Source: Coenobita brevimanus (Eukaryota; Arthropoda; Malacostraca; Decapoda; Coenobitidae). From it: a stretch of 64,000 nucleotides of DNA. The position numbers were made by a program, and so were the translations under genes. Where the stretch lies: positions 16,108,902-16,172,901 of the forward strand of contig CM064655.1 in NCBI GenBank assembly GCA_032717465.1, in the 5' to 3' direction. Shown piece by piece: positions 1-9,710 of the stretch. Position 1 is the stretch's first letter, and each line of letters starts with the position of its first letter. A model generated the notes under the pieces. It was given only the letters and a program-made list of their open reading frames with translations, made no database searches and was not told the origin of the DNA.

Positions 1-29
1 TTATAGTAATTATCAGAAAAATATACATA

Positions 30-150
30 GATAACGGCCATGCCACGTTGAGTACACCGCTTCCCGTCCGATCAGCGAAGTTAAGCAACGTTGGGTCTGG
101 TTAGTACTTGGATGGGTGACCGCCAGGGAACACCAGATGCTGTTGGCATC
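30..150 (+). rRNA. 5S rRNA-like sequence (head of a SINE)
   Basis: About 121 nt resemble a whole 5S rRNA. The stretch includes CCGATCAGCGAAGTTAAGC and the strongly conserved GGTTAGTACTTGGATGGG, followed by GTGACCGCC and a 3' strand that pairs with the start. The RNA polymerase III internal control region is kept: box A near 79-90 and box C near 99-121. It runs straight into a body and microsatellite tail that occur elsewhere in the window, so it is read as the 5S-derived promoter head of a SINE rather than a ribosomal gene. A genuine 5S gene hit by an insertion is less likely because no T-run terminator follows position 150. Confidence 0.8.
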
Positions 151-277
151 CCTACGTGTCAAGTGGGGTTGGTGGAGGATTAGTGCCCCTCCCTGTAAAA
201 CAATTAACTCTAAGCCCTTGACCACCCCGTTTGGGATACATGGCGTCTGGCAATGGATGGATGGATGGATATCTATC
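30..277 (+). mobile_element. 5S-rRNA-derived SINE (SINE3-like)
   Basis: A 5S head (30-150), a body (151-225), a 3' tail related to LINE family A (about 222-252: CCACCCCGTTTGGGATAC, then GGCGTCTGGCAAT) and a (GGAT)n/(ATCT)n microsatellite end. Body-plus-tail copies without the 5S head are at 28257-28362 and 54198-54310. Transcription would be by Pol III from the 5S internal promoter. It encodes nothing; mobilisation is presumably by the family A reverse transcriptase that recognises the shared tail. The microsatellite is interrupted at 278 by a TA-flanked DNA element. Confidence 0.75.
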
Positions 278-717
278 TACAGTCATTACTCGTTTTACGA
301 TGTTTCGGTTTACGATATTTCGCTACAATGATAACAGAAAAGTTCCAGCCCAAAATCCGATTTACAATAAATTTCCCACTATGACGATTTTGCCATCGGG
401 AAGCGCCAGGCACATGCAAGATGACTGTCGCTTGTCTCAGGCAAGATGGCAGCCCCAGCATGCAGCGCATTGTTATGGTTCAGCCCCTTCAAAGACGTGA
501 CTTTTCAACTTGTTCATATGTGCCCCCGTTATCATCACCTCTCAGCCAAACATCGTACTACAGTACAGTAATCCCTAACACTTACTGAAAACTGGCAAGC
601 ACAGGCGTAGGTGGAGACACTGTAGCAGTCTGGTGCACTAGCCATCACTCCCGCCCTTACACTACGTTCTGCCGTCTTTATTGTACACACAGTTGACTCA
701 TTCACCCCAAACATACA

Positions 718-975
718 GTTCCGAGACAATTCCCCATAAAGTCAATTCACCATCAAAACATGGACGATTCCCCGTCAGGACAATTCGCACCCTGGATGAT
801 TCCCTGTCATTCTATAAATATACTTATTATTGATTAATTAATACTTTAATAACTAATTTTCAGGGGAATTTTATAACTCATACAAGTAAAAAACTAGTGT
901 ACTGTACTTGCTAAATAAATTGGTATATAAATAAACGACTAGGAATCGTCCTGACAGTGAATTGTTGCCGACATT
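718..975. repeat. Relic related to the GACAATTC MITE family
   Basis: TTCCGAGACAATTCCCC followed by GTCAATTCACCATCA resembles the terminal sequence of the MITEs at 26644-26829 and 57204-57558. Interior text around 745-830 (GGACGATTCCCTGTCATT, CTATAAATATACTTATTATT) is shared with 57255-57345. The right end is degraded and no target duplication is clear. Confidence 0.4.
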
Positions 976-1407
976 CCTTCCCCAAGTTTGTCCAACACTT
1001 TAACTTTCTCTGTCAGCGACATCACTTTACGAGCCCGCTTTGGTGTGTTACCACATGCATCACTAGCACCACGCTCAGGCCCCATGTTGACAAACAAGGC
1101 AAGCAGTCACTGGAAGGCGGAAAAATAACCCACAAATAACGATTCGCCAGTCATGCACGGCTCAACCGTTGGATTCAAACTGTGTGGTGCGTGGTAGACC
1201 GACCTCCCACACACACACACACACACACATGTATGGACACTGGCAGCAGGTAGGCATTTTTATGTTTTATTTATTTCCCTCATATATTAAAATTATTTAT
1301 TTGAATACTATAATTTTGTGTTTTAATTACTGTACAAAAAATTTGTGGATAACCGAAATCGCGTGAAAAAAGTTCGCATGAATTAAGGAATTACTGTGGA
1401 TCTGTGT

Positions 1408-1497
1408 GCCCAGTGGTAAGGTCAGTGCCAGTGTGGGCCCAAGTGTTATGGTTGGTGCAGGTATGGGTCCCAGTGCTAAGGTTGGTGCAGGTACGGG
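1408..1497 (+). repeat. 30-bp tandem repeat, about three imperfect units
   Basis: Units of the form CCCAGTGCTAAGGTTGGTGC follow each other at a 30-bp spacing. It lies inside the DNA element at 280-1792. The reading frame across it is simple-sequence peptide, not a recognisable protein. Confidence 0.55.
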
Positions 1498-1794
1498 CAG
1501 GATTCCCCTCCCCCTAACCTGCTTCTGTCTGACTCAGAGGCTGACCACTAGTGCCTATAAGCACAGGCTGTCCCTCAGCCTCAGGGGGGACGACTTGGAG
1601 ACGACTTGGACCACACAGGAAGGAATGATACTGGGTTGTCATTTACGGTTCAGTCTTGGTTAGGTGACTTTGGGAAGCTGAGTTGATGTAACCCCCTTTT
1701 AATAATGGGTTTCAATCTACCGATTTACGATAAAATCAGTATACAATAAGGTATAACCTGAAATAACCCCATTGTAAAATGAGTAATGACTGTA

Positions 1795-3640
1795 TCTATT
1801 GCCGTAGCCAGATGCCTTAATCTCGTAAGGAGTGGTCACAAACAAATTGCCTCCATGTAGCCCTGTCACCTGCAATTTTGCTGCACTCCCCCCAGCTCAA
1901 ACCCCATCTCTCTCATATACATCTCGACTCCATCCTCCTTTCTCATCCTCGGTATCCCCCTCCTTCTCCCCCTCTCCACCTAACTCACATATTCTCTCTT
2001 TGTTTGCCTTTCACTCTCCATCCTCTCCACATGGTCAAACCATCTCTATGTATTTCTCCAAATGCTTTCTATATCATCCACATCCACACCACAACACTCC
2101 TTTGCTTCCTCATTTGTCAGTCAGTCTCTACATGTAACTCCACATGTTCCTCTCAAATAAATCATTTCCACCGCTCTCAATCATGACTTGTGTCCTTCCA
2201 ACAAGGTCCAAGCTTTGCTTTCATACATTAGAGTTGGCATTACAATACTATCATGCAGTGATTTCTTTACTTCCATGCTCACTTCTCTATTTTTTATCAA
2301 AGAACCAGCAAACTTTTTTCCATGTTGTACCTTTTCAAGCACTTCATCCTCCAAACTTCCATCCTTACTCATCATACTACCAAAGTACCTGAATGTACTC
2401 ACATTTTCCATTTCTTCACCAACCAACCTCATTGTGCATTCAGTGGCTTCATTTCTCTCAAGACCATAATTTGACTCTTCCCTACATTCACCTTTCGATT
2501 CCGTTTCTTAAACTCTCCCAAACTCATTCACTATGCCTTGCAGTTTCCCTTTGTTTTTCATATAACAATACAGTATCGTCTGCAAACAACATAACAGGAA
2601 GTTTCCAGATGCCAGCCTATCTCATTAGGGCCACTCCAACATTCACTGCCCTACCTTGAAACTCTTTTATAACCCCATCCATATACAGACTGAACAACCA
2701 TGGAGACATGAAACATCAATTTCAATCCAACACTATGATGGAAAAATTCACTCACTTCACCATCCACACACACTGCAGCCCTGGCATCCTCATACATACT
2801 CTTCATGGCATGCAACAGCTTCCCATTTACTTCATATAGTCTTAATATTTTCCACATTCCTTGTCTATCCACTCCACCATAAGCCTTCTCCAAATCCATG
2901 AAAGCTGCATACAAATTCTTTCTCTTCTCTAAAAACTTTTCCACTAAAGACATAAGGATGAATATCTGATCTAGACAACCTCTTTCCTTCCTAAAACCTC
3001 CCTGTTCTACTCCAACTAAAGGCTATGCAACCTGGATATATCTGTAAGCCACGCCCCCTTCCCCCAGAGCCTAACATTTACTGTATGGCTGGTTCAGCTA
3101 TAACACTTACTGTTCTTAATGTCTTACCACAGTATAGACATTCTTCTACTTATTCTCCCTCTAATTTTTTTACTGTAGCCTCTCTTACCTTCTGGAAATT
3201 AATTTCCACAGACAAAACACTCACAATTATGATGGCATAACAGAAAATCATGTAGTAAATAACTGCAGATATACAGGTATTAAAACATTTTTATATCTTG
3301 CAATGAACGTTATTATGTGATCTAATAAGCTCCATGGTTAGACCGTAGGTGATACAGCCCAACCAGCCGTATGACAACTGTTAGGCACTGGGGGAATGGG
3401 GCGTGGCTTATAGATGTACCCAGATTGGACTGCCTTTAATTCCTCAGTCAATAAGTATCCTACAATATACTTTTCCTATAACAATAAGAAGACAAAAGCC
3501 CCAATGGTTACCACACACTTCTGTTTTCTCTTTTTCTTTGTACAGGTGAATAATTATGCCTGACTTCCAACTGTCCAGGACTCCACCTTCCTCTCTGGCC
3601 AATTTGCACATCTTCCATATTCCAGTTGACAGTAGCACCA
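1795..3640 (-). mobile_element. LINE A1, 3' half (RTE-like), old copy
   Basis: Minus-strand non-LTR retrotransposon: 3' tail at 1795-1870, then decayed C-terminal and reverse transcriptase regions reading toward 3640. RT pieces are visible at 2651-2953 (FMDLEKAY, palm region) and 3444-3638 (WKSGIIIHLYK), with many stops and frameshifts. The same element continues at 9618-10560: this half breaks off inside the motif that reads VVEWIWKLCRL in the better copy at 6793-9054, and the other half ends just before it. A MITE (3019-3436) interrupts it. RTE affinity is inferred from the C-terminal RWFGHVERM-type motif and the microsatellite 3' end. Confidence 0.8.
3019..3436. mobile_element. MITE with about 95-bp terminal inverted repeats
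   Basis: The ends at 3019-3113 and 3342-3436 are inverted copies of each other; both contain TAAGCCACGCCCC and TTCCCCCAG at matching distances. TA lies directly outside each end (3017-3018, 3437-3438), matching a 2-bp TA duplication; a longer TAA/TTAA reading is possible. The flanks rejoin in register as LINE A sequence, confirming an insertion. It has no coding capacity. Superfamily is not assigned. Confidence 0.8.
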
Positions 3641-3861
3641 GTTGAGCAGAGCAGTACTTTCAAGGTGGATGGAATGCTGAAGACACGGAGAGCTGGAGCT
3701 CCTGTTTCATCAGCCCTCGGGAGTAGTTCCTCACCATCCCCCTTTGCCAAACTTTTTCAGTGTTTCAGTGACACAAAGAGTAGGTCAGCATGATCTTCAA
3801 TACAAGTTTCTCTAACCATCAACACCAAACTACATGCACATGACACAGTACACTTCCTTTT

Positions 3862-3893
<32 letters not shown>
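3632..3893 (+). mobile_element. LINE B 5'-end fragment ending in poly(A)
   Basis: 3632-3855 matches the first ~220 bp of LINE family B (compare 46050-46260 and, inverted, 34490-34700); GAGAGCTGGAGCTCCTGTTT occurs in both. The rest of B is absent. A poly(A) run of about 34 follows directly (3859-3893), although full B copies end in AAACG-type repeats. It could be a chimeric retroposon, or a separate short element whose sequence also forms the B 5' end. It is joined to LINE C at 3895. Confidence 0.6.
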
Positions 3894-3894
<1 letters not shown>

Positions 3895-3896
<2 letters not shown>

Positions 3897-6216
3897 TGTC
3901 TCATAACCAGGCCTTGGAGTCCTTGGGGGGGGGGGGGACCATAAATGTCCCCATCTTCCCAATGATGACTCAACGAACTGCCTGAAATCACTGTCTGACT
4001 CATTTCTTCTTCATTTCTGCAACATTCATGGTCTTTCCTCTAACTTCTGTTGAACACCATCTCTCCTTCTCTAAACCTCATCTTCTCTTCTTAACTGAGA
4101 CTCAGCTGTCCGAGGCAATTAACAGAAAACCCTTTTCTGTATCCTCCTACTTTCGCTATACTCATTTCAAAGCCAAAGGTGGCTGTTGTATATATGTAGG
4201 CAATGACTTATCTTGCTCTCGTGTTCTTGAACTTGATTCTTCTGAATTCTCTACACTCTGGTTTCTGCCTTCCTGTCATTCTCTGACTAACTATATCTGT
4301 GCTGTTTATTTATCCCCTAATTCTACTGACTAAGAAAAATTCTTCGACTATCTTACTTCTATGATGGAACACATCCTACCCATTTCTCCTTTCTCTGAAA
4401 TCTCCATTCTAGGAGATTTCAATGGTCACCACCACATTTGGCTCTCCTCTCCTTTCACTGATCCACCTGGTGAACAGGCCTACATCTTTTCTATCCTTAA
4501 TGACCTAGTGCACCTTGTACAGCACCCTACCCATACCCCTCACTGCCTTGGAGAGAGCTCCAACATACTTGACCTCTTCCTTACAACAATTCTTCTGCTT
4601 ACACTGTTAGTCTTTCCTCTCTGTTGGGCTCCTCCAATCAAAACCTCATTAGCTTAACCTGTCCTATCACTCCAGTACAGCCAAAAAAACGTCGGTTGTG
4701 GCACTTTGGAGCGACTGATTGGGAGGCCCTCAGGCAGTACTTCTTTGATTTTCCCTGGAATGATTATTGTTCCGGAGACGAGTGCCATCTGAGAGTGCCT
4801 TGCGCATTACAGAGGTTATTCTCTTGGGCACGGAAGCATACATATCCTTCTCATATCCTCTAACTAATGCAAGAAAGCCTTGGTTTGATCACTTCTTCTA
4901 ATGCTGTCCACAACAGGGAGAGGGCCTATGAAAGGTACCAGAGCCAACCCACCCCTGAATCACATTTTTTTATGTTTCTGCCCAAAATCATGCTACGTCT
5001 GTTCTTCGCTCTGCTAAAAATAATTTCATCCATACTCAATGCTCTCAACTCTCAAACTCGAGTTCTTCCCGCTCCTACTGGCACCTTGCCAAAAACCTTT
5101 CTAACAACTTTACCTCATCATCCTTCCCTCCTCTTTTCTACTGTGATGGCTCTGTAGCTATTTCTTCTACTAATAAAGCAGATCTCTTCACTCAGACTTT
5201 CTCCTCCAATTCCACTTTAGATGATTCCGGTGCTGTTCCTCCATCACTTCCCCCCTCTGACTTAAAAATTTCTTCAGCTGATGTATTTTCTGCCATCTCT
5301 GGCCTCAATACTAACAACATACATGGGCCTGATGGAGTCTCTCCTGTTTTCCTAAGAACTGTGCTTCTGCGCTTAAACCCTGCCTAGGTAAACTCTTTCG
5401 CCTTTCTCTATCAACTTGCACCTTTCCTTCTTGCTGGATGTTTGCTCTCATTCAGCCAGTTCCAAAGAAGGATGACCATTCCCAACCCTCTAACTATCAC
5501 CCAATTGCTTTAACCTCCTGTGTCTCAAAAGCTGTTGAGTCTATTCTTAACAGAAACGTTTTATAGCATCTTTCCTATCAAAACCTTCGTTCTGATCATC
5601 AGTACGAGTTCTGTCAGGGACGTTCCACTGGCAATCTTCTCACTTACCTTTCAGACTCCTGGTCATCTTCCTTTCGGGACTTTGGCGAAAGCTTTGCCAT
5701 GGCACTTGACATCTCACAGGCTTTCGATCGAGTCTGACATAAATCTTTAATTTCCAAACTGCTCTCATATGGTTTCTATCCTTCTATTTGTGCGTCCATC
5801 TATAGCTACCTTTCTGGTCGTTCTATAGTTGCTGTTGTAGACGGCCATCATTCTTCTCCTAGATCTATCAACAGTGGTATTCCTCAGGGCTCTGTCCTAT
5901 CACCAACTCTCTTCCTGCTATTCATCAATGACCTTGTAAGCTGTACATCTAACCCTATCCACTCATATGCTGATGATTCCACCCTTCACCTTTCCATTCA
6001 GTTCTTGCACTGTCCATCACAACAGTTACTTCAACAAATAAGGGATTAGGCTATGGCACACCTAATGTCTGACTTGGCTCGCATCTCTGACTGGGGTAAA
6101 AATAATCCTGTTGTTTTTAATGTATCAAAGACTCAGTTTTTACACCTGTCAACCTGACAAAATCTTCCACAGGAGTATCCACTAATGTGTAATAATATCC
6201 AGCTTAATCCTGCATC
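3895..6216 (+). mobile_element. LINE C1, 5' part (endonuclease and reverse transcriptase)
   Basis: Non-LTR retrotransposon pseudogene of the Jockey/CR1/I group. In order: AP-type endonuclease start near 4020 (LLFLTETQLSEA), GGCCIYVGND, ILGDFNGHHHIW near 4400, a linker, then RT with ALDISQAFDRV near 5705, GIPQGSVLSPTLFLLFIND near 5880 and the catalytic SYADDSTLH near 5965. At least ten stops or frameshifts break the frame. A homologous copy is at 11366-13335. It is cut by an RTE fragment at 6217 and a LINE A at 6793, each with a target duplication. 6206-6216 is the left copy of the first duplication. Confidence 0.88.
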
Positions 6217-6250
6217 TGTTGCAATTGTACAATTGTACAATTGCAACAGA
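6215..6250. repeat. 36-bp perfect palindrome at a LINE 5' junction
   Basis: The stretch equals its own reverse complement over all 36 bases; one half is TCTGTTGCAATTGTACAA. It covers the last two bases of the target duplication and the first 34 bases of the RTE insertion. The right half is ordinary RTE coding sequence, so the left half is an inverted copy of it. Confidence 0.95.
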
Positions 6251-6637
6251 TCAGAAAGTATTAGGATTTGAGAATAAAATACTGAGAAGGATTCTTGGGG
6301 TAAAGTGGCAAGACAGAGTTACAAATGAAAGAGTAAGGGATATTACGAGAGTGGAACCAGTTAATGAATATGTGAGACTGTCTCGCTGGCAGTGGCTGAG
6401 GCACATATATAGAAAAGAAGGTTGTTTAATACAGGATGTGCCAGAGTGGATTGCTAGAGGAAGAAGAGGTAGAGGTAGGCCAAGGGAAACCTGGTTGAGG
6501 ACAATGAAAAAAGAAGCAGGAGAGGAGTGTTGGTGGGACCTGAAGGAGATGGCAAGAGACAAATATTGGTGGAGAGAGTTCATCAAGACCCTATGCATCC
6601 CGTGGGGTGCCACAGGAAATGATTGATTGATTGATTG
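6217..6637 (+). mobile_element. RTE-clade LINE D, 5'-truncated 3' end
   Basis: Reading frame to 6626 shows the RTE C-terminus: KVLGFENKILRRILGVKW, RGRRGRGRPRETWLRTMK, EMARDKYWWREFIKTLC. It ends in (TGAT)n, the usual microsatellite finish of RTE elements. An 11-bp target duplication (AATCCTGCATC at 6206-6216 and 6638-6648) brackets it exactly, and LINE C resumes in register. The 5' junction carries a 36-bp perfect palindrome. The frame is open for about 135 codons, so this copy is younger than its host. Confidence 0.92.
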
Positions 6638-6792
6638 AATCCTGCATCATCCTTAAACATACTTGGAGTTTTCACTCTCTCAGGACTTATCTCAGAAAGA
6701 TTATTTTACATCTCTTGTAAAATCTGCTCCCAAGAGATTAGGTGTGCTAAGCCGACACCGTACCTTCTTTACCCCTGCCCAGTTGACTTTAT
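6638..6792 (+). mobile_element. LINE C1, middle part between two insertions
   Basis: This continues LINE C after the RTE insertion: reads through the region equivalent to SLNMLRVSFTRDLSWKDH in the second copy at 11366-13335. It ends in the target duplication TGACTTTAT (6784-6792), repeated at 9055-9063 on the far side of LINE A2. Confidence 0.85.
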
Positions 6793-9054
6793 CTATCTAT
6801 CTATAGCCCGATGCCCTAATCCCGCAAAGGGTGGCCACAGACAAAACACCTCCAAGTCACTCTGTCACCCACCATTTGACTACCCTCCCCCCAGCTCACT
6901 CCCCCCTCCTCATATACCTCACAACTCCATCCCTCCACCTCATCCTCGGTCTTCCCCTCCCTCCACCTCACCTATATACACCCTCTTAGTCAGTCTTTCA
7001 TTCTCCATTCTCTCCACATGCCAAACCACCTCAGTGTATTTCTCCTAATCTTCTCAACCACATCCACATCCATCCCACAACATTCTTTCACTTCTTCATT
7101 CATCAACCTGTCCCTCCAAGTGTTTCCACATGCTCCTCTCAAGTAGCTCATTTCCACTGCTCTCACTCTTGACTTGTTCCCCTCTTGCAAGGTCCATGCC
7201 TCGCTTTCATACGTCAGGGTAGGGATCACAATACTATCACGCAGTGACTTCTTAACTTCCATACTCACCTCCCTATTTCTCATCACTGCTTTCAATGAAC
7301 CAACAACCTTCCTTCCCTGCTGTACCCTTTCACGCACTTCATCCCCCAAAGTTCCATCCATACTCATCACACTACCCAAGTACTTGAATGCACTCACATT
7401 CTCCATATCCTCGCCATCCAACCCCACCGTGCATTCTGTGACTTCATTCCTCTCAAACACCATAACTTTACTCTTGTTTCCATTAACTTTCAGATTCCTC
7501 TTCCTACACACTGTCCCGAATTCATTCACCAAACCTTGCAACTCCCATTCACCTTCACTCAACGATACTGCATCATCAGCAAACAACAACACCGGAATCT
7601 TCCAAATCTCACCCTCATTCATTAGAGCCACCCCCACATCCACTGCCCTACCTTGCACCTCCTTTACAACCCCATCTACGTATATATTAAACAGCCATGG
7701 AGACATCACACGACCTTGTTTCAGTCCCACATTGGGATCAAAGAACTCACTCAGCTTACCATCCACTCGCACAGTAGCCCTAGCTCCTTCGTACATACTC
7801 TTCACAGCACTCAACAATTTCCCCTCCATTCCATATATTCTTAATACCTTCCACATACCTTGTCTATCCATTCTGTCATAAGCTTTCTCCAAGTCCATGA
7901 AGGCAGCATACACTTTCTTTCCCTTCTCTAGATACTTCTCCACGAAACATCTTAGAACAAATATCTGATCTACACACCCTTCTCCCTTCCTAAATCCGCC
8001 TTGTTCTTCTCCAACTAGCTCCTCTGTTATAGGCCTAACCCTGTCAATGAGTATTCTACTATATATTTTTCCAGTCACACTAAGAAGGCAAATACCCCTA
8101 TAGTTACCACATACTTCTCTCCCCTTTTCCTTTGTATAAAGGAACAATTATACCTGATTTCCAGTCCTCCGGAACCCTTCCCTCTTCCCAAGCCAGTCTA
8201 CATAACTTCCATATCCACTCCACAACAATCTCATCCCCATATCTCAGCATTTCACCACACACTCCATCAATTCCTGGGGCCTTCCCCAACTTGATCTTCT
8301 TCATTGCTTCCTCTACTTCCGTCCTACTGATCTCTTCCTCCCTCCTCTCATCTCTCCTTCTCCCAGCCATTCCCCAACCACTTATACTAGCACTGCTCTC
8401 ACTCTCTACATTCAACAAATCCTCAAAGTGCTCCTTCCATCTCCTCAATTTCTCTCTCTTCTCCACCAACAATCTATTATTCCTATCTTTCACTCCCCTA
8501 CTATTACCCCTTTCACACTGCCTTACCTTCTGTACCTCCCTCCAAAACAATTTCTTACTCTCCCTCCATTTCACACTCAGATTCCTCCCAAACTCTTCAT
8601 CCACTTTCTTCTTACTCTCCTTCACCAGTCTCTTAACCTCCCTTCTCCTGCTCACATATACCTCTCTCTTCTCTCTCTCATCTTCTCCCCTACCTCTGCT
8701 TGCTAGCCATTCACTATATGCCTTCTTCTTTTGTTCCACAGCTCGTCTCACCTCATCATTCCACCATGCTGTCTCTTGCACACCCCTGCATCTTCTCCTC
8801 ACTCCACAAACCACCTCACACGCTGTGCCTATCTCTTCCGTGAATATCTTACATATGTCTTCCACCCCTTCTATCTGCTCTAACTCATACCTTCCCAATC
8901 TTTCTTCCACTATGCTCTTATACTCTGCCATTTTCTCACTGTCTTGCAATTTCTCCACTCTTCTCACAGGAGCTGTTTCCTCCTGTCTTCCCCTTCGTCT
9001 TTCAACCATTTTCCTTGCAGCCTCACCTTGGCCACCGCTAAGTGTTGGCCAAGG
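6793..9054 (-). mobile_element. LINE A2 (RTE-like), 5'-truncated, well preserved
   Basis: 2262-bp insertion bracketed by TGACTTTAT at 6784-6792 and 9055-9063. Minus strand: it starts inside the linker after the lost endonuclease, runs through the whole RT and ends in GCCACCCTTTGCGGGATT, a GGCATCGGGCTA tail and (GATA)n. The target-site copy and sequence quality make it the youngest family A copy here. The 5' junction carries a 12-bp inverted repeat reaching into the target duplication. The 3' tail is shared with the 5S SINE. Confidence 0.93.
6990..9009 (-). pseudogene. LINE A2 ORF2 (reverse transcriptase), two frameshifts
   Basis: RNA-directed DNA polymerase that would prime on nicked target DNA. 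Reading from 9009: a basic helical linker (ETAWWNDEVRRAVEQKKKAY), the IKLGKAPGIDGVCGEMLRYG finger region, NYRGICLL, GGFRKGEGCVDQIF, AAFMDLEKAYDRMDR (first catalytic Asp), GLKQGRVMSPWLFNIYVDG, PVLLFADDAVSL (catalytic FADD), then the thumb and TLRWFG. Two single-base frameshifts break it, one near 8120-8140 just before NYRGI and one near 7021 just after RWFG. The endonuclease is missing through 5' truncation. About 670 codons are otherwise open. Confidence 0.9.
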
Positions 9055-9057
9055 TGA
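9023..9057. repeat. Inverted repeat at LINE A2 5' junction
   Basis: Arms TCACCTTGGCCA (9023-9034) and TGGCCAAGGTGA (9046-9057) are exact reverse complements separated by 11 bp. The outer three bases of the right arm belong to the target duplication 9055-9063. The arrangement parallels the palindrome at 6215-6250. Confidence 0.9.
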
Positions 9058-9617
9058 CTTTATACATGGGTTTTATTCGCCCCTGTGTACAGTAGAGTAC
9101 AAATCACATGCGTGAGGAGGCTCCCCACATACAGCTCTTCTCAACAAGGTGGAGTCAAAGGCTTTTTGTCTTATTAACTCTCCTCCTCTTACTGGCTCCA
9201 TACAACCTCTGTCTCACTGCCGCACTGTTCCATCTTTATCTCTTTTCTATTACTATTTTTATGGTCATTGCTGCTCTGAACTGTCTGCTTGCATCCCTCC
9301 ACCTCTATGACAGGCATGTAGCACCCGTCTAGCAACATACTCTCATCCTTTTTCTGTCCAACTCTCTAATGCAAGCATTAACCATTACTCCCAGTCCTTC
9401 ATTTATGCAACAGGTCAGCTCTGGAACTGTCTCCCTCTGTTTGTATTTCCTACTTCCTTTGATCTCCAGTCTTTCAAATGCAGTGTGTCCAGGCATCGCG
9501 GAATGAACGAATTTTTGAATTTGGCTCTCTTTTGTATTGTTTTGTTTTTTCCCTGGAAGGAATGGTTTGTAGGCTCCTGACCTTTGGTTCCTTTTTCCTT
9601 GCATTAAAAAAAAAAAA
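9055..9617 (+). mobile_element. LINE C1, 3' end with poly(A)
   Basis: LINE C resumes with its C-terminal coding region (homologous to minus-strand 11593-11931) and a 3' UTR ending in a region with GGTTCCTTTTTCCTTGCATT and then (A)n at 9606-9617. The same 3' end is found at 11366-11400 and 32612-32735. After the poly(A), LINE A1 sequence returns, marking the far side of the block inserted in A1. Confidence 0.88.
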
Positions 9618-9679
9618 TCTACTACTAGCTCTACTCCAAGCTTCAGCACTTCCCCACACACTCCAATTCCTGGAGCTTT

Positions 9680-9710
<31 letters not shown>

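Larger units (their letters stand above)
280..1792. mobile_element. Pogo/Tigger-type non-autonomous DNA element
   Basis: The left end reads TA then CAGTCATTACTCGTTTTACG. The right end (to 1792, followed by TA) is its inverted counterpart, ending AATGAGTAATGACTG. TA duplications lie at 278-279 and 1793-1794. This matches Tc1/mariner-pogo insertion. No transposase frame is visible. The interior holds decayed sequence, a (CA)n run near 1209-1228, a CAGTAATTCC-type terminus near 1320-1397 and a short tandem repeat. It sits in the microsatellite joining the 5S SINE tail to the LINE A1 tail. Confidence 0.75.

Noticed and set aside
30..150. Functional 5S rRNA gene
   Set aside because: No T-run terminator after the 3' end, and the sequence continues into a body and tail repeated elsewhere, so a SINE fits better.
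8132..9115. Long plus-strand frame of 327 codons, Ser/Leu/Pro-rich
   Set aside because: It is the antisense shadow of the LINE A2 ORF; the minus-strand reading has clear RT motifs.
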